A stretch of 64,000 nucleotides of DNA from assembly GCA_037953745.1 (NCBI GenBank), contig JBAKBP010004311.1, positions 2,501-66,500 of the forward strand. Direction: 5' to 3'. Shown here piece by piece: positions 33,108-44,911 of this stretch. The notes under the pieces were generated by a model. That model saw nothing but the letters and a program-made list of their open reading frames with translations. It did no database searches and had not been told where the DNA came from. A program made the position numbers and the translations under genes. The DNA is from Lithodes maja (taxonomy: Eukaryota; Arthropoda; Malacostraca; Decapoda; Lithodidae). How positions within the stretch are numbered: position 1 is the first letter of the stretch; the number at the start of each line of letters is the position of its first letter.

Positions 33108-33725
33108 CCCTCTCACGTTCTTGACGCAATTTTGAGCCTATTAGGGATACTTTAAAGCCTTTGTTACCATCAGGTGGATGGGACTCGTTAGCCTTGGTCG
33201 GCAACTCATCTAGGGGAGACAACCTTATACAAATCCGGGTGGATGGGACTCGTCAGCCTTGGTTGGCAACCTGTCTAGGGGAGTAAACCTGATACAAATC
33301 CGTACTGCTTACCTAAGGGTAAGGCAGGTTAGTGGATGGATTAGCCGAACACCACTGTAGAAAAATAGTGCTAACAAGATACACAGAGGGCCTCTGAGTC
33401 GGACGGATCCTAAATTGAGTGGTCAATCCTGTAAGTCCTTCACTAAACTGGCTCGGGTTGTCCCTCTCACAGGGAATAGGTCCGCTTGGGGGCATTCTGT
33501 GTATGGCCACCCTCGTAAGGGGAGTAAGGCGTCCGGCAATAGATAGATAGATAGTTACCATCAGGGGTATTTAGAAACCTTTAGTTTAGTTACTTTAACC
33601 TCTGCAGTTGTCTTTGAGTTAGCTGTGGGCAGAAAACTAATTTTGGAGAGGTAATTATAAGAGTGAGAGAACTCTATTTCTTATTGCTAATCTGGCAACA
33701 TCTGTGTCATATGGTCGTGAGAGGG
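33108..33725. mobile_element. TTAA-type MITE in the CR1-like LINE
   Basis: Ends CCCTCTCACGTTC and (inverted) CCCTCTCACGACC, flanked by TTGA (33104-33107) and TTAA (33726-33729), a TTAA duplication with one change. It interrupts LINE C coding sequence. Without the nested SINE-like insert it is about 227 bp. Confidence 0.7.
33175..33553 (+). mobile_element. SINE-like retro-insert with ATAG tail
   Basis: Flanked by a 12-bp duplication GTTACCATCAGG (33163-33174 and 33554-33565). The head has two copies of a 66-bp unit (GGTGGATGGGACTCGT...). The 3' end is an ATAG repeat. A long TSD plus microsatellite tail means retrotransposition. No clear tRNA A and B boxes, so it is either a SINE of other origin or a 5'-truncated LINE. 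Confidence 0.7.
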
Positions 33726-34270
33726 TTAAGTATAAAAATAAGGTTACAGTCTTCACACTACAACGTTTTGATATGGCATTTCGTAGAGTATGCTATTCAA
33801 TTCTGGTATCAAGCACTCATGAAAGACAGATTGACTGGCAAGAGTTCAAGCTAGGACTTTTGTAGTCTAGCTTAGAATACTTACCATGAACCACTTACTA
33901 TGAACTCTTGATATCTTTCTGTTGGAAACATGCCAACTACGAGGTCAGCTCAATGAAATTAAAAAAATACTTAATGAGTTTGGCAATGTATAGAATAGAG
34001 AAATGCTTAGCCTAAATATGAATACAACACACAACCATGGCTGGAAGTTAGAGTTGAAAAGGTTCAGCACTAGTTTTTGTGAAATATTTTTAACATATAT
34101 GATCGTTTCTACCTGGAACAAACTTCCCTCAGAAGCTGTAAACAGTTCTTCAGTAGAGAAGTTCAAGAAGAGAGGTAATAATATTTTCCACACTCTGTAA
34201 TGAGTGTAGTGCATTAAACAGCCTTTCTCCTTTCACTTCGTGTATCTCCCTGGAATGAAACACAAGGTCT

Positions 34271-37200
34271 TTGAGATACTAAATATTCCTTTGTAACACT
34301 CTCTCTCTCTCTCTTTCTCTCTCTCCTTAAAATACTGTACTTCGTAGTCTTCTGAGAGTTCAGAGTTTAATAGGTATCATTAGTGGTCATTAAGGTGAGA
34401 TGGGCGATAATGTGTTTTTAATTATATAAACAGCAGATACATATATAAGAGTGAACAAGGGGAGGCTATACCTTTTGGAACCCTAAAAGCATAATTATGT
34501 TTTTTATTTTTTTTGTGCTAAAATCCTACCTACAGTGTAGAAAAGTGCAAGTGAAGAGTAAAAAACACCATCCAACATCTTTAACCCTCCCCCCCCCCCC
34601 ACCCCCTAAGCCCTTATATCGCACCGCCGGAACTTATATTTTGTTTGTAGCTATAATACTTCCTACAGTGTAATAAAATGAAAGGGAAGAGAAAAAAATC
34701 ACCATCTGATCTCTCCAAACCCCCACCTCCCCATTTACGTGTTTATTTGGTATGTGGGAGATAAAAAATAATAAAAAATATTATTGTTACCCAAATATAT
34801 CTGGCAGCTCCATTTTCTTTTACACTGTGTATCAGAGAGCGATATTATAGAGGTAACTAAAACATTTTACCCAGATTTCTATCAAAATTTCACTTACAAT
34901 TTCTTTTGCTTTTTCTGCGATAAATGTCTTATCGATATGTAAAATCAACTGTACTCGTGAATATTACTCGATATCGTCCATACTTTTCAGACAAGTTCCA
35001 TATGTATCTACGCAACTTTGCACAAAAGGAAACTGTGTTTACAACTAAAACAAAAATCAGCAAATGTTTGTTTTTGTAATATAGGGCCCCGATACCATAT
35101 ACATACATTCAATATTTTTTTCACGGCTTGTATGTATCATTGGGGAAAACTAATCTTCCACATTTGTAGGTATTATAGTTAGGCTACTTTAAACAAAAAA
35201 CAGGCAATTTCTATTGGTAATATATGATCCTTGGATTTAATATTTGTTTAAAAAGGATTTCGCTGCTATGGCGCGCGCACATAAGGTGATGCAAATTGCA
35301 CCATATATTCCTTAGAGCACTGGGATCAAATACTATAAACGTTTACACAATACTTTTATGAAACTGGGATTAGCCTACTAAAGTGGAGCCTCCCCTTAAA
35401 AGAACATAGAGGAAACGGCATGTACAATTATATAATGGCTACCATTAGCTATTTTATATAAAAATTTAATACTGCATTTCCTATAATAATGTTACACAAT
35501 ATCAGGGATACGATTGTACAAGAAGTAAAAGGATAGTATATGAGGATGTGAATGAAAGGAACTCGATAATCAATTACAACAATATCGCAATAGGAAATGC
35601 AAGACAATATTATTTAATAATAACTAGTAAATAATACTAACACTTACATGCAAAATAAATCCCAATGCACTAGGTATATATATCTTCCAATAAATGTATA
35701 ACACACTTTATTAATTATCTTGAGTAACTTGTTTATATATAATGAGATTATCTTTTGTCAGTGATATTTTTGTCGTAAACTATCTTCATGCATTATCTCC
35801 TGAGCATACTTTCCGCAATTACAACCAATGTTTATTACAACTTTCCATCGTTGCTAATACTATTTATTAACTTATTCTTTAGAGGAGTTTTTCTTCAACC
35901 AAGCTGCTTTTATATATGCAATTTGATATATGCTTTTACATATATTTATACAGTATATCGTATTTATTGTATATATTGTATTTAATATTCTAATATGCCT
36001 TTATGACTTATGTGTCCTTATCTGCTGTCGTGTTACAAAATCTGTTTCCGCAGTTATTTTCTGTACATTTTGTATTTTATTTTTCTTCTTTTTCGATGTG
36101 TTCTCTTACTTCTAATATTCATTATAATAATTGTCTTCTTCCACATTGTCCCACTCATCTTATGGTTATTCTCCTTCTTTTTCTCTCTGGCTCGTCAAAA
36201 AATCTCGTCTCTTATGAGACTTTTTTTACCATCTGATAATATATCGGGCTATCGAGTTTAGGAGAAGGAGGAGGAAGAAGAAGAAAAGGAGTAACTTATG
36301 AATAGGAAATGGAAAGAAAAATACGAAGCAATGATGAACACGATGACTAACTGAAGGAGTAGGAAGAATAAGGTGAAAACAAAAAAAGAAGAGTATTTTT
36401 GCTTACTAAATCTCAACACTAAACCATGGGATCTAAATAGTAGATTCGATGCCAGTTGGGCAACAAGGTCTGGAGGGTAACCGACAGAGGGTGCTGCTGA
36501 ACGTCTACTATTTACCGACAAGGCTTCCTACATATGGCAAGCAGCACTACACACGGTGATCTATTTCCTATTTCCTATCTCATCTGACGTCTTTGGGATG
36601 ATTATGATATTTTGTAAGATTGAGGGTGTGTTATTGTTTTTACCATTTCGAGCAACTTCCCAGGCCCTCCTCAATTTAATAATGCCCCTTGCAAGCTAAT
36701 TTAGCATTTCGTTCACAAAATGACCTAATCAAAGGCCAGATTCTTGTGAATTATAGGCTCACCATCACTCCGTCAAATGACATAAAGAGTCAAACTAATA
36801 CATTGAAACGTCTTAAGATCTCCAATCTAGTGTAATGAAACATGGAGGTTGCCTGATATATCCTGTATTTTTTAGTTTTGGAGGATGCTCGTACATTACT
36901 AGTCCCCTGGCAACAGTAAAGCTATTCTTTTGACACATCGGTTGAAAACTACAATTATAATCATATCGATTGTATACACACAAATCCCCCCCCCACCCCC
37001 CAAAGGGTCGCGGAAATCGAACCTTAGTCACTAACACTTTTCAAGTGTCAAGAATAGTTTCGTACCAAATATGGGGTTCTATAGTTGGCTAGTCTCGCCA
37101 GGTACATAATTACTATTCATATAAATAATAGTCATAGCTCCACAACTGTTGTGAGGCTGACCTCACTCTCTCTGCATTCTCATCCAATTGTAATGTCCTT

Positions 37201-37514
37201 CTCTATTCTTCCCCCATCTCTACTCATCCTCCCTCCCTTCTTTCGTTGGAGGTGTTGTGGTGAAATTAATAAAAACAAAATAGATTCTCTATTGTTGTTC
37301 TATTCTTTCTATCCAATTTTCCCTTCCCCACCTTATACATTCTTCTCTCATTCATGTTCGATTCTCTAACCATTGTCGGTCCTATTTTTTTTTTTTTTTT
37401 TTGTATTTCCTTCCTCTATATTTATCATCATTCACCATTTCTCCTCTTTATTCCTCCCATCTCTATCCTTCTTTCTTTTCTCTCAATGCTCGCTTCTTTG
37501 TGGACTTAATTTTA
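34271..37514. other. AT-rich interval without recognised genes
   Basis: Low-complexity only: TC at about 34300-34325, a C run at 34590-34599, purine-rich 36260-36300, a C run at 36988-36995, a T run at 37386-37402. Short open frames on both strands show no family motif. I see no intact or decayed transposon coding region, so this is the least explained long stretch of the window. Confidence 0.5.
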
Positions 37515-37516
37515 CC

Positions 37517-37735
37517 ACGGGCCGTGGCATGGTCGGTAGCGTGTCTGGCTGCTGATCAAAGGGTCGGCAGTTCGATCCCAGGTCGTGCCATTGGTAGATG
37601 TCAAGAGTTTGGTCAGCTCGGTCTAGCGATTCGTGGCAAATGACCAATTAAGTCCCTGTAACAAGGGCATGCCCAAGCCCTGTCAATCAAGGTAGTGCAC
37701 GGCGTTAACATTTGCATAATCTTTATCATCATCAT
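37517..37735 (+). mobile_element. tRNA-derived SINE
   Basis: The head GGGCCGTGGCATGGTCGG contains an A-box-like TGGCATGGTCGG (37525-37536). AGTTCGATCCC (37569-37579) is a good B box, with about 32 bases between. A tRNA-unrelated body follows, and the 3' end is an ATC-rich tail (TTTATCATCATCATC). Pol III internal promoter expected. TSD not clear. Confidence 0.75.
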
Positions 37736-37854
37736 CTCTTTTATCTCTCTTTATTCAATATATATCTCTGTTATCTGTCAATACAATACAATATAAAATA
37801 AATATTGATGGAACAATTACATTATTAAGGTGGGGCCATGTGACTTCCATTAAT

Positions 37855-38950
37855 TTTTTTGTTTATGTGAGTGAGGGAGACAAAAGGCAGAACTGCCTGT
37901 AGCGAGTGCCTCCCCCAGAATTGAAAGAGTGACAGGGCCAAAATCAAGGGACGTTCGAACCAAAATGCCTGGACACACGGAGTTTGAAGCAATTTAAGTC
38001 ATAGGAAGAAGGAAAGACTGATTCTGGGAGAGAGTTCCCGAGCTCAGCTGTTGAATAAAAGAAAGCTTGAGAGCAAAGTTTCACTCTTGGGTTGGAGAGT
38101 TGCACAGAGTAGGGGTGGGATTGTGTTGCAAGACGGGTACCACATACCCTACGTAGAGGAGGTAGTATGCACTGGAAGAGCTCTTAGGAACACTGATTAT
38201 TGTAGTAGCGATAGAATAGCGAGAGAGATGCAACATTGCGGCGAAGAGAGAGAGTTTGCAGAGAGTTGGTGAGTGGACGGGAGGTAATGATACAAAAGAC
38301 TTTCCTTTCTACTTTGTCTAGGAGTGTGGTGTGAGAGGATCCACCCCACACATGTGAACAATACTCAATACAAGGATGCACTGTGCCCCTGTACAGAGCA
38401 AGAAGCTGTGCAGGGGTAAACAAAACAACTTGATGCGATTGAGCACACCCAGCTATTGGGAGGCTGCCTTAGCAAGACTGGTAATATGGTCCTTCCAAGT
38501 GCGAGCAGAAGAAAAAGATGAAGGGTTGATTTTTGTATTGTTGAAAGATAAGGGAAAGTCCTTTGGGAGTTCTGGACGGATAGATATATTGAGAAATTGG
38601 GTTTTGGAAGCATTAAAGGCAACAAGGTATTCTCTGCCCAAATTGGAGATAGTAGTTAGATCAGAAGATAAGTGTTGTATGACTTTATCACGTTTGCTTT
38701 TGAGGGACTGCTGGCTGGGGCGTTCTGAAAAACTAATTGAGTAGTGTAAGGTAGAGTCGTCTGCATATGAATGGATGGGACTGGAGGTACAGTTGAGATG
38801 ATCATTTATGACAATTAGAAAGAGAATGGGAGATAAGACAGAGGCCTGAGGAAAGTTGATAGGATGAGTAAGTGAGTGGTGGCCGTCCACAACTGCAGCT
38901 ATGGAATGGCCGGAAAGGAAATTAGAGACAAAGGTGCAGATGGAGGATAG
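37855..38950 (-). pseudogene. LINE family B, copy B4 (3' third)
   Basis: 3' UTR from 37855. RT in two frames: FPQASVLSPILFLIVIND and YADDSTLHYSISFSERPSQQ (intact catalytic box), LGREYLVAFNASKTQFLN, then FTPAQLLALYRGTVHPCIEY and SLFYRYYNNQCS. Truncated 5' at about 38950, next to a TA microsatellite. Confidence 0.8.
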
Positions 38951-38967
38951 AAATATATATACATAAT

Positions 38968-39010
<43 letters not shown>
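38950..39010. repeat. TA microsatellite
   Basis: Near-continuous TA dinucleotides from about 38972 to 39006, flanked by TATATA-rich sequence. It abuts the truncated end of LINE B4. Confidence 0.9.
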
Positions 39011-39015
<5 letters not shown>

Positions 39016-40503
39016 TAAACCCTCTCAGGCTTCAAACCGCGATTAGCGTATCCAAGAAGGGTATCTCTCAATAGACGGATACACGAAGAGCGTATTGGAT
39101 ACTTTTGAGATCAATTGGATGAACACTGGATACTCTAAATTTGCATAAACTTGGCTATGATAAGTTTTGGTAGTGGCTTGTTGAACGTAATCATTGGCAA
39201 CAGTGCTGCCAGTCTAGTTCCCTCACCCTGACAGGTAGACAAAAGTCTGAACAGCAGTCTCTCTCCAGCAGCCAGCCAAACAGTGCTCTAGCCGAACTCT
39301 TTAAACATGACTGATATTTTGCCTGGACTATGGGTTTGTGTATCTAAAATATTATACGATAGGGTTTTGTATCTTATGGTACGACCGGCACTACGAAATA
39401 AACAAGGGCACTTAATGATGGACTAGATGATAGGCTATATCTGCAACAACGGTACGCTAATTCCAAAACCCTCGAACTATTACGCCGGTGAACAAAAAAA
39501 CTTAAAACCCTTCAGAGTTAATCTACTAGATAACGGGGTATCAATTAACTAGGTTTTAGTGCACTTCTACAAAGGCTTTCCGGTGACGGCAAAGCCAACT
39601 CACAACAGGAGTACTTAAGTTACGAAAATGCTCTAAAGAAATAACAATGCTTGAATAAACTATAGAAGATTTAATAAAGAAATATATGCTTACGTTAACT
39701 TTAGTGTGAGTCTGTACTCAACACTAAACTCTACAATGCTCTATGAAAACACTGGAAGTCTAGTCCTACAGCAATCAGATAAGGAATCTTCTGAAAAGGT
39801 CTGGTGCTCTAAGATGCTCATTAATATAGAACAGACATAAATGCAGGGGCAGGACACCAAAGCGTGTATCTTAAATGCACCAATAAGTAGGATACATATA
39901 CAACAAGGGAGTGCAACAAATCTGTGCCAGCACTAATAATAACCACTCAGAAACAGTACTTCCTTAGCCAACGTAACAGCCAAACTGGGTTGTGCACTAT
40001 GCATCAACCTTGGCTAAAATAAGGCGTGAATAATTCCTAAAGCATACAAAATGAAAGTTAATGAACACAATGCTGTCTTCCTCACTAATAAAGTCTAGCA
40101 GTGGCATAAAAGGTACTAGGAAACTAGGCAGAGCTCAAGCATGCTTGTAGCCTACTGTCTCCCCCTGAACAGATTTCCCTTATGTTACGTTAAGTGACTT
40201 GGAGGCTCTCTTGGTAAGTCCAGATCTCTAGTAGTATCTGGTCTTACCCTGGCGCTCCACAAAGTCAACAAAATGAGGTAGCAATCATACAGGTAAGAGT
40301 AGGCAAAAGCCCTTTACCTGTATACTGCTACACTCGCAAAGGAAAATATGCACAAGGGTTACAGGCTAGCTAGCTTCGTCGATGTTGTACAGGCTCGGAC
40401 TTGCCACATACATAACTCAGACAACGACCAAAGATACCTTCCACTGTCTAGCATTAAATAATGGGAAAGAACAGCTCAATAATTAGAAGCACCCAACACT
40501 AGG

Positions 40504-42321
40504 TGTTACGATCGGGTCTCGTATAAATCCAGTTCGCGAGTCACACCGTCAACTTCAAGCTCCATTCTAACAAGCGGGTATGACCTAGTTGCATTAACTC
40601 CCTGCACCACAACTACCCGCGCCGTGTTTATGGGTCTACCAGTGAAATTCTTCAAGAGTGTCCGAGAGGCACCTGTGTCACGCAAAAGCTGTACCCCGTG
40701 CTTCTTGCCCCCCCACTTCACGCAGCCATGCCCTCTATGGTCGCAAAAGGCATCGCGGACAGGGTTCGAGCCTTCCGGATCCTTCTTCTCTGGCGGTGCT
40801 CCATCCTCTGATCTTATGCCTCCAGCAAACACAGAAGACTTCTGGAACACCCCAATGCTGCGAGCCAATGACACAGCCGCCATGGGAGGTCTGTTCGGAC
40901 AAGGCTTTGCCATGTGCCCCTCTTTGTGACAGTGATAACACTCAAATTTCCCCTTGGACTTATACTGAGGTGTAAAAGTCCCCCGACCCTTCTTAAACGG
41001 GGCGGTGCTAGGTTTGTGATCAGTCTTGGTGTCATTGCTTTTAAATTTATGTGTGTCCATATTCCGGGGAGGGGGAGGGTAACGCTCCTTAATGCCTACA
41101 TCGTTTCTCTGTGCAGAGCCGCACCCCCGAATTAGTGACAACCGAAAATCAGCCATCTCTGCTGCTTATACGAGAGTTCTTGGGTTCTTCTCTTTAAGGT
41201 TTAAAGTCAAGTCGCCGCCCGTACACTTATAAAACTGCTCTAGAAGCATCAACTGTTTCATCTCATCAAACGTTGTTGTCTTCTCTGATCTGAGCCAGTT
41301 TCCCATAGCGTCGGACAGGTCCCGGGCGTGCTCCAAGAAAGTACGGTCTCGCCCCTTATTCACACCCCGGAACTTTAACCTATATGTCTCGGGTTGTAGC
41401 TCGTATGCCCGTAGAACAGCCTCCTTGAGCTCCTCATAAACAACGCAGGACTCAAGGCAGTGCATCGTAAGCCTTGAGCCCCTTACCTACGAGTCTAGAG
41501 GACACAAGGGCCGCCCACTTAACTTCAGGCCACTGATGCTCCCGGCACTTCTTCTCAAATCTATTGAAAAACTCTGTGACACCAGACTCGTCAAATACAG
41601 GGACCAGTTTGAGAAGGTGCGACAGAGACTGATCATGCGCACGGTTTCCAGTACCGAGTCGCTGTCCCGTCGTCTCAACACGAGACTTCTCTAAATCCAT
41701 GTCGGCACACTATCTTGTAGATTCTAGTTCAGACCTAAGCTCAGCTGCCATCGTTTGTTGCTGCATCCTAGCCAGCTCTTTTCTCTCTTCTATCTTAGCT
41801 AGCTCTATCTGCTGTTGACTCTGATGTTGCATCTTTGCCAACTCGAGCTGAAAGAGCATCTCCGGGGTCAAACCTTGAGGAGGAGGAGGAGATGCAATGA
41901 TGTTAGAAATACCCGGTGATCCCGCCAGGGGCAAACCACCCTGCCAGTCACTACCCACCTGCGGAAGCGTGCTCAGGGTCGGTACTCCAATAGGAGGATT
42001 GGGAGTCGAGTGAAGGGGAAGCTCGGCCAAAGGGCTCTGAGCACTCACCCTACCTCGTACACCAGTCACCCCACCAAGCACACAAGTCATCAGGTCATCC
42101 TTGGTCATGCCACTAGTACATACATGACCGATAGCTGCGGCTAAGCACTGGAGACCGTACCGATTCATACCCACCAACCGGTCGGAATTAACAGGCCATT
42201 GTAAAAAATTCCTTGCATCCTCCTCACTGTTCACCAAGTTAACAACCTGCCCATGCTGCTGCTCCTCAGCTTCTACATCACGTACTGTGTCTTCATCCTG
42301 CACTGATCCGCTATAAAACAT
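40504..42321 (-). pseudogene. Gypsy#2 gag and protease remnant
   Basis: Four frames in sense order. Gag N-terminus 41710-42321 (start near M-F-Y-S-G-S-V-Q). Gag core 41452-41700 (VTEFFNRFEKKCREHQWPEV). Gag C-terminal part 41166-41465 (AYELQPETYRLKFRGV; LLEQFYKCTGGDLTL). Nucleocapsid plus protease 40506-41156, with zinc knuckle CYHCHKEGHMAKPC and active-site L-R-D-T-G-A-S. Frame breaks near 41705, 41460 and 41160. After E-L-D the frame runs into LTR sequence and stops, marking the deletion junction. Clearly the same family as Gypsy#1 but diverged. Confidence 0.85.
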
Positions 42322-42558
42322 GATGCTCACTGAAGATTTTTCACTTTGATACACAAAAAAGAAGTACCCCAAACTCTTATACCACAATATTCACAATACA
42401 AAATTATCGGAGACAGCTTAAGTGCTATATTACTTTGCAAAAAATAATAATTCTTGCATGTCCTCAAAAAATATTCCACAAAATCAACAAATGTTCACTG
42501 CCTAAACTGTGAGAAAAATCTGCACAATAACCTGCAATTATATGTCAGTTCACCAAAT

Positions 42559-42575
42559 CCTGAGCTAGGTCGCCA
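42559..42575 (-). other. Gypsy#2 primer binding site
   Basis: TGGCGACCTAGCTCAGG on the minus strand, two bases inside the 5' LTR. The first eight bases fit the 3' end (GGTCGCCA) of arginine tRNAs of the TCG/CCG type. The match beyond that is poor. Confidence 0.5.
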
Positions 42576-42577
42576 TT

Positions 42578-42911
42578 TGTTACGATCGGGTCTCGTATAA
42601 ATCAGTGGCTCTTATACATTGGACTAGACTGGCATAAATGCAACAACGGAAACGCTAGATCCAACCCCCGATATATAATCCCGTCGAACAAAGAACACAT
42701 ATACCCTCCAGAGTTATATCTGCGATAACTGGGTATCTTAACTCTCAGTATCTATGTGCTTCTACTATAGGCTGATGTTCTCTGAAACAGCCTATTACCT
42801 ATAACATATGGTTGCTTAGTTATGGTACACAAGGAAAAGATAGTTAACTTAATTAAATCACAAGAGTGATCTAATGCAAACAAGAAGAAGGTTTACTTAA
42901 CGTTACTTTAA
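42578..42911. repeat. Gypsy#2 5' LTR, inner piece
   Basis: Starts TGTTACGATCGGGTCTCG and runs to TTACTTAACGTTACTTTAA, where the TTAA element begins. The LTR resumes at 57577 (TCAATAATATCTGTC). Across the gap it stays collinear with LTR#3 (GCTTACGTTAACTTTAG...). Confidence 0.8.
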
Positions 42912-43284
42912 CTCTCTCCATCATATTATGTTCCAATAAGTCCGAGTTGGCGCTTGACAAGTATTTTGGGTCTTGAATTTGGCTCATGAGTGTTGTCGAA
43001 GCCTTACATTTTTCGCGATTTCCATCCACCAGAATGCTGTTTATTGTGATGTATCATATATCAATGGAAAGAGGAATATTTATAGTACATGATAAAATAA
43101 AAAAAAATGTAAATAAATCGAAATATGAAAGTGTAAATGAGTCCGGAATACAATTATTTCCCATGCAATTGTCTTCACACCGTCCTAGCTCTAAATTGTG
43201 AGTGATGACCATATATTTTTTTTTGCTCAAATAATAGTATTTTTTCTCCTCTTTCCAAATCTGGAAACAGAAATTGTTTATCTT

Positions 43285-44110
43285 CAATAGTTCTCAAGCA
43301 GTGACCGAAAACAAAAAAATATATGATTTTGATTTATATGGTTTATAACATTTTCAATTTATTTCGTTGCTACGAAGTGTATGGTTTTAAATTTAGGCTG
43401 TATGAATACGGCAAATAATGCTGATGAGTATAAAACAAACTAGAAGTTCCTAGGACAAATACTTTTTGCGCTATGAATATTTGAAATGAAGAGCCAAAAT
43501 GCGAATATTTACGCTTCACCCATCTCTGTTCCGGCGATGCTAGCCGGGTTCCGAGCTGTTCCCCACCTCGTAGTTGCGTTATTTGCTCGGATACGTATAT
43601 AACTGTATATATCACCGGAATCGGAAAATTGTGCTCTTTCCAATGGTGAAAACCAAAATAATATAGCATAATTGGTTCGCGAGCTATGCACAATTGTTTC
43701 CATGCAATGACCGAAAAAAAAAAAAATCTGATTTTGATTGCTATGGTTTATAACATTTTCGATTTATTTCGTTGCTACGAAGTGTATGGTTTTAAATTTA
43801 GGCTGAATGAATACGGCAAATAATGCTGATGAGTATAAAACAAACTAGAAGTTCCTAGGACAAATACTTTTTGCGCTATGAATATTTGAAATGAAGAGCC
43901 AAAATGCGAATATTTACGCTTCACCCGTCTCTGTTCCGGCGATGCTAGCCGGGTTCCGAGCTGTTCCCCACCTCGTGGTTGCGTTATTTGGTCAGATACG
44001 TATATAACTGTATATATCACCGGAATCGGAAAATTGTGCTCTTTCCAATGGTGAAAACAAAAATAATATAGAGTAATTGGTTCGTGAGCTATGCGCAATT
44101 GTTTCCATGC
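43285..44110. repeat. 405-bp tandem duplication
   Basis: GTTGCTACGAAGTGTATGG recurs at 43366 and 43771, and the whole unit (AAATAATGCTGATGAG, CCGGCGATGCTAGCCGGG and so on) repeats with few changes. Each unit has a similar minus-strand open frame. The differences between the two frames mostly change amino acids, which argues against a conserved protein. Confidence 0.85.
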
Positions 44111-44300
44111 ATTGTTATTGTTATGAAAATATATGAGAATGTTTATACAGTTGTATATCTTTGCCACAATATACACCCTTTCCAACGAGAAGGGAAATGG
44201 CTCCTGGGTTGACACTGAAAAAACAAAATAAGAAAGCCAGGTAATCTTCAGGTAATAAATTCAGAAATAATTCTATTGTACACGTAAATAAAAAAAAGTA

Positions 44301-44302
<2 letters not shown>

Positions 44303-44350
<48 letters not shown>

Positions 44351-44444
44351 TATAAATATACAAGGTGTCAAACAAAATATAAAGAATGGTAAATGGTAAT
44401 GGTAATGTATGTGTGTGGATATATTTATATATATATTATATATA

Positions 44445-44492
<48 letters not shown>
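44303..44492. repeat. TA microsatellites
   Basis: TA runs at about 44303-44345 and 44443-44492, separated by a GGTGTCAAAC-containing stretch that also follows the second run. A further run is at 44823-44867. Confidence 0.9.
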
Positions 44493-44494
<2 letters not shown>

Positions 44495-44821
44495 TGTCAA
44501 ACCAGAGAAATATGTGCAAATTTCCAAGCCACCCAAAGAGGTACTGCACTGGACTCGTTATTTTTTTAGAGTGGTTTCCCTAGGAGGCCTATATCCACTG
44601 TAGTGCAAAATGTAGTAGAAATTGATATGATGATGATGATGATGATGGTGATGATGATGGGTGAATGAAGGTGGGTGAATGAAGGTGGGCCCCGAACCTC
44701 GGAAGTGATGATTGAATGAATGAATTATATATGGGGGGAGGGGGGTATAATGGGGGAAGAGGGGGAGGGTGTATAATGGGGGAGGGAGGGGGCATAACCT
44801 AGATAAATACATAAATACGAA

Positions 44822-44875
<54 letters not shown>

Positions 44876-44911
44876 TATATCAATCTACAATTAGAAAAAT
44901 AAAATAGTTAT
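44493..44911. other. Low-complexity spacer before the satellite array
   Basis: ATG/GATGATG trinucleotide repeat at 44626-44660, G-rich GGGGGAGG repeats at 44733-44790, and a TA run at 44823-44867. No gene. Confidence 0.6.

Larger units (their letters stand above)
32840..34270 (+). pseudogene. CR1-like LINE 3' half (family C), split by a MITE
   Basis: RT thumb region at 32870-33105: L-E-K-D-L-G-I-L-I-S-S-D-L-K-F then GYIKRQ. It resumes after the insert (33726 on) with V-E-Y-A-I-Q-F-W near 33785 and the C-terminus LSLNMNTTHNHGWKLELKRF and STWNKLPSEAVNSSSVEKF, ending at a stop at 34198. A matching 3' end on the opposite strand is at 6320-6660. Several stops; dead copy. Confidence 0.75.

Noticed and set aside
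37517..37590. Possible tRNA gene
   Set aside because: Has A and B boxes but no foldable acceptor stem with 3' end; the attached body and ATC tail mark it as a SINE.
43370..44215. Two similar minus-strand open frames of 107 and 146 codons
   Set aside because: They arise from a 405-bp tandem duplication. Differences between them are mostly amino-acid changing, and no domain is recognised.
44273..44603. Isoleucine/tyrosine-rich frames
   Set aside because: Translation of TA microsatellites.
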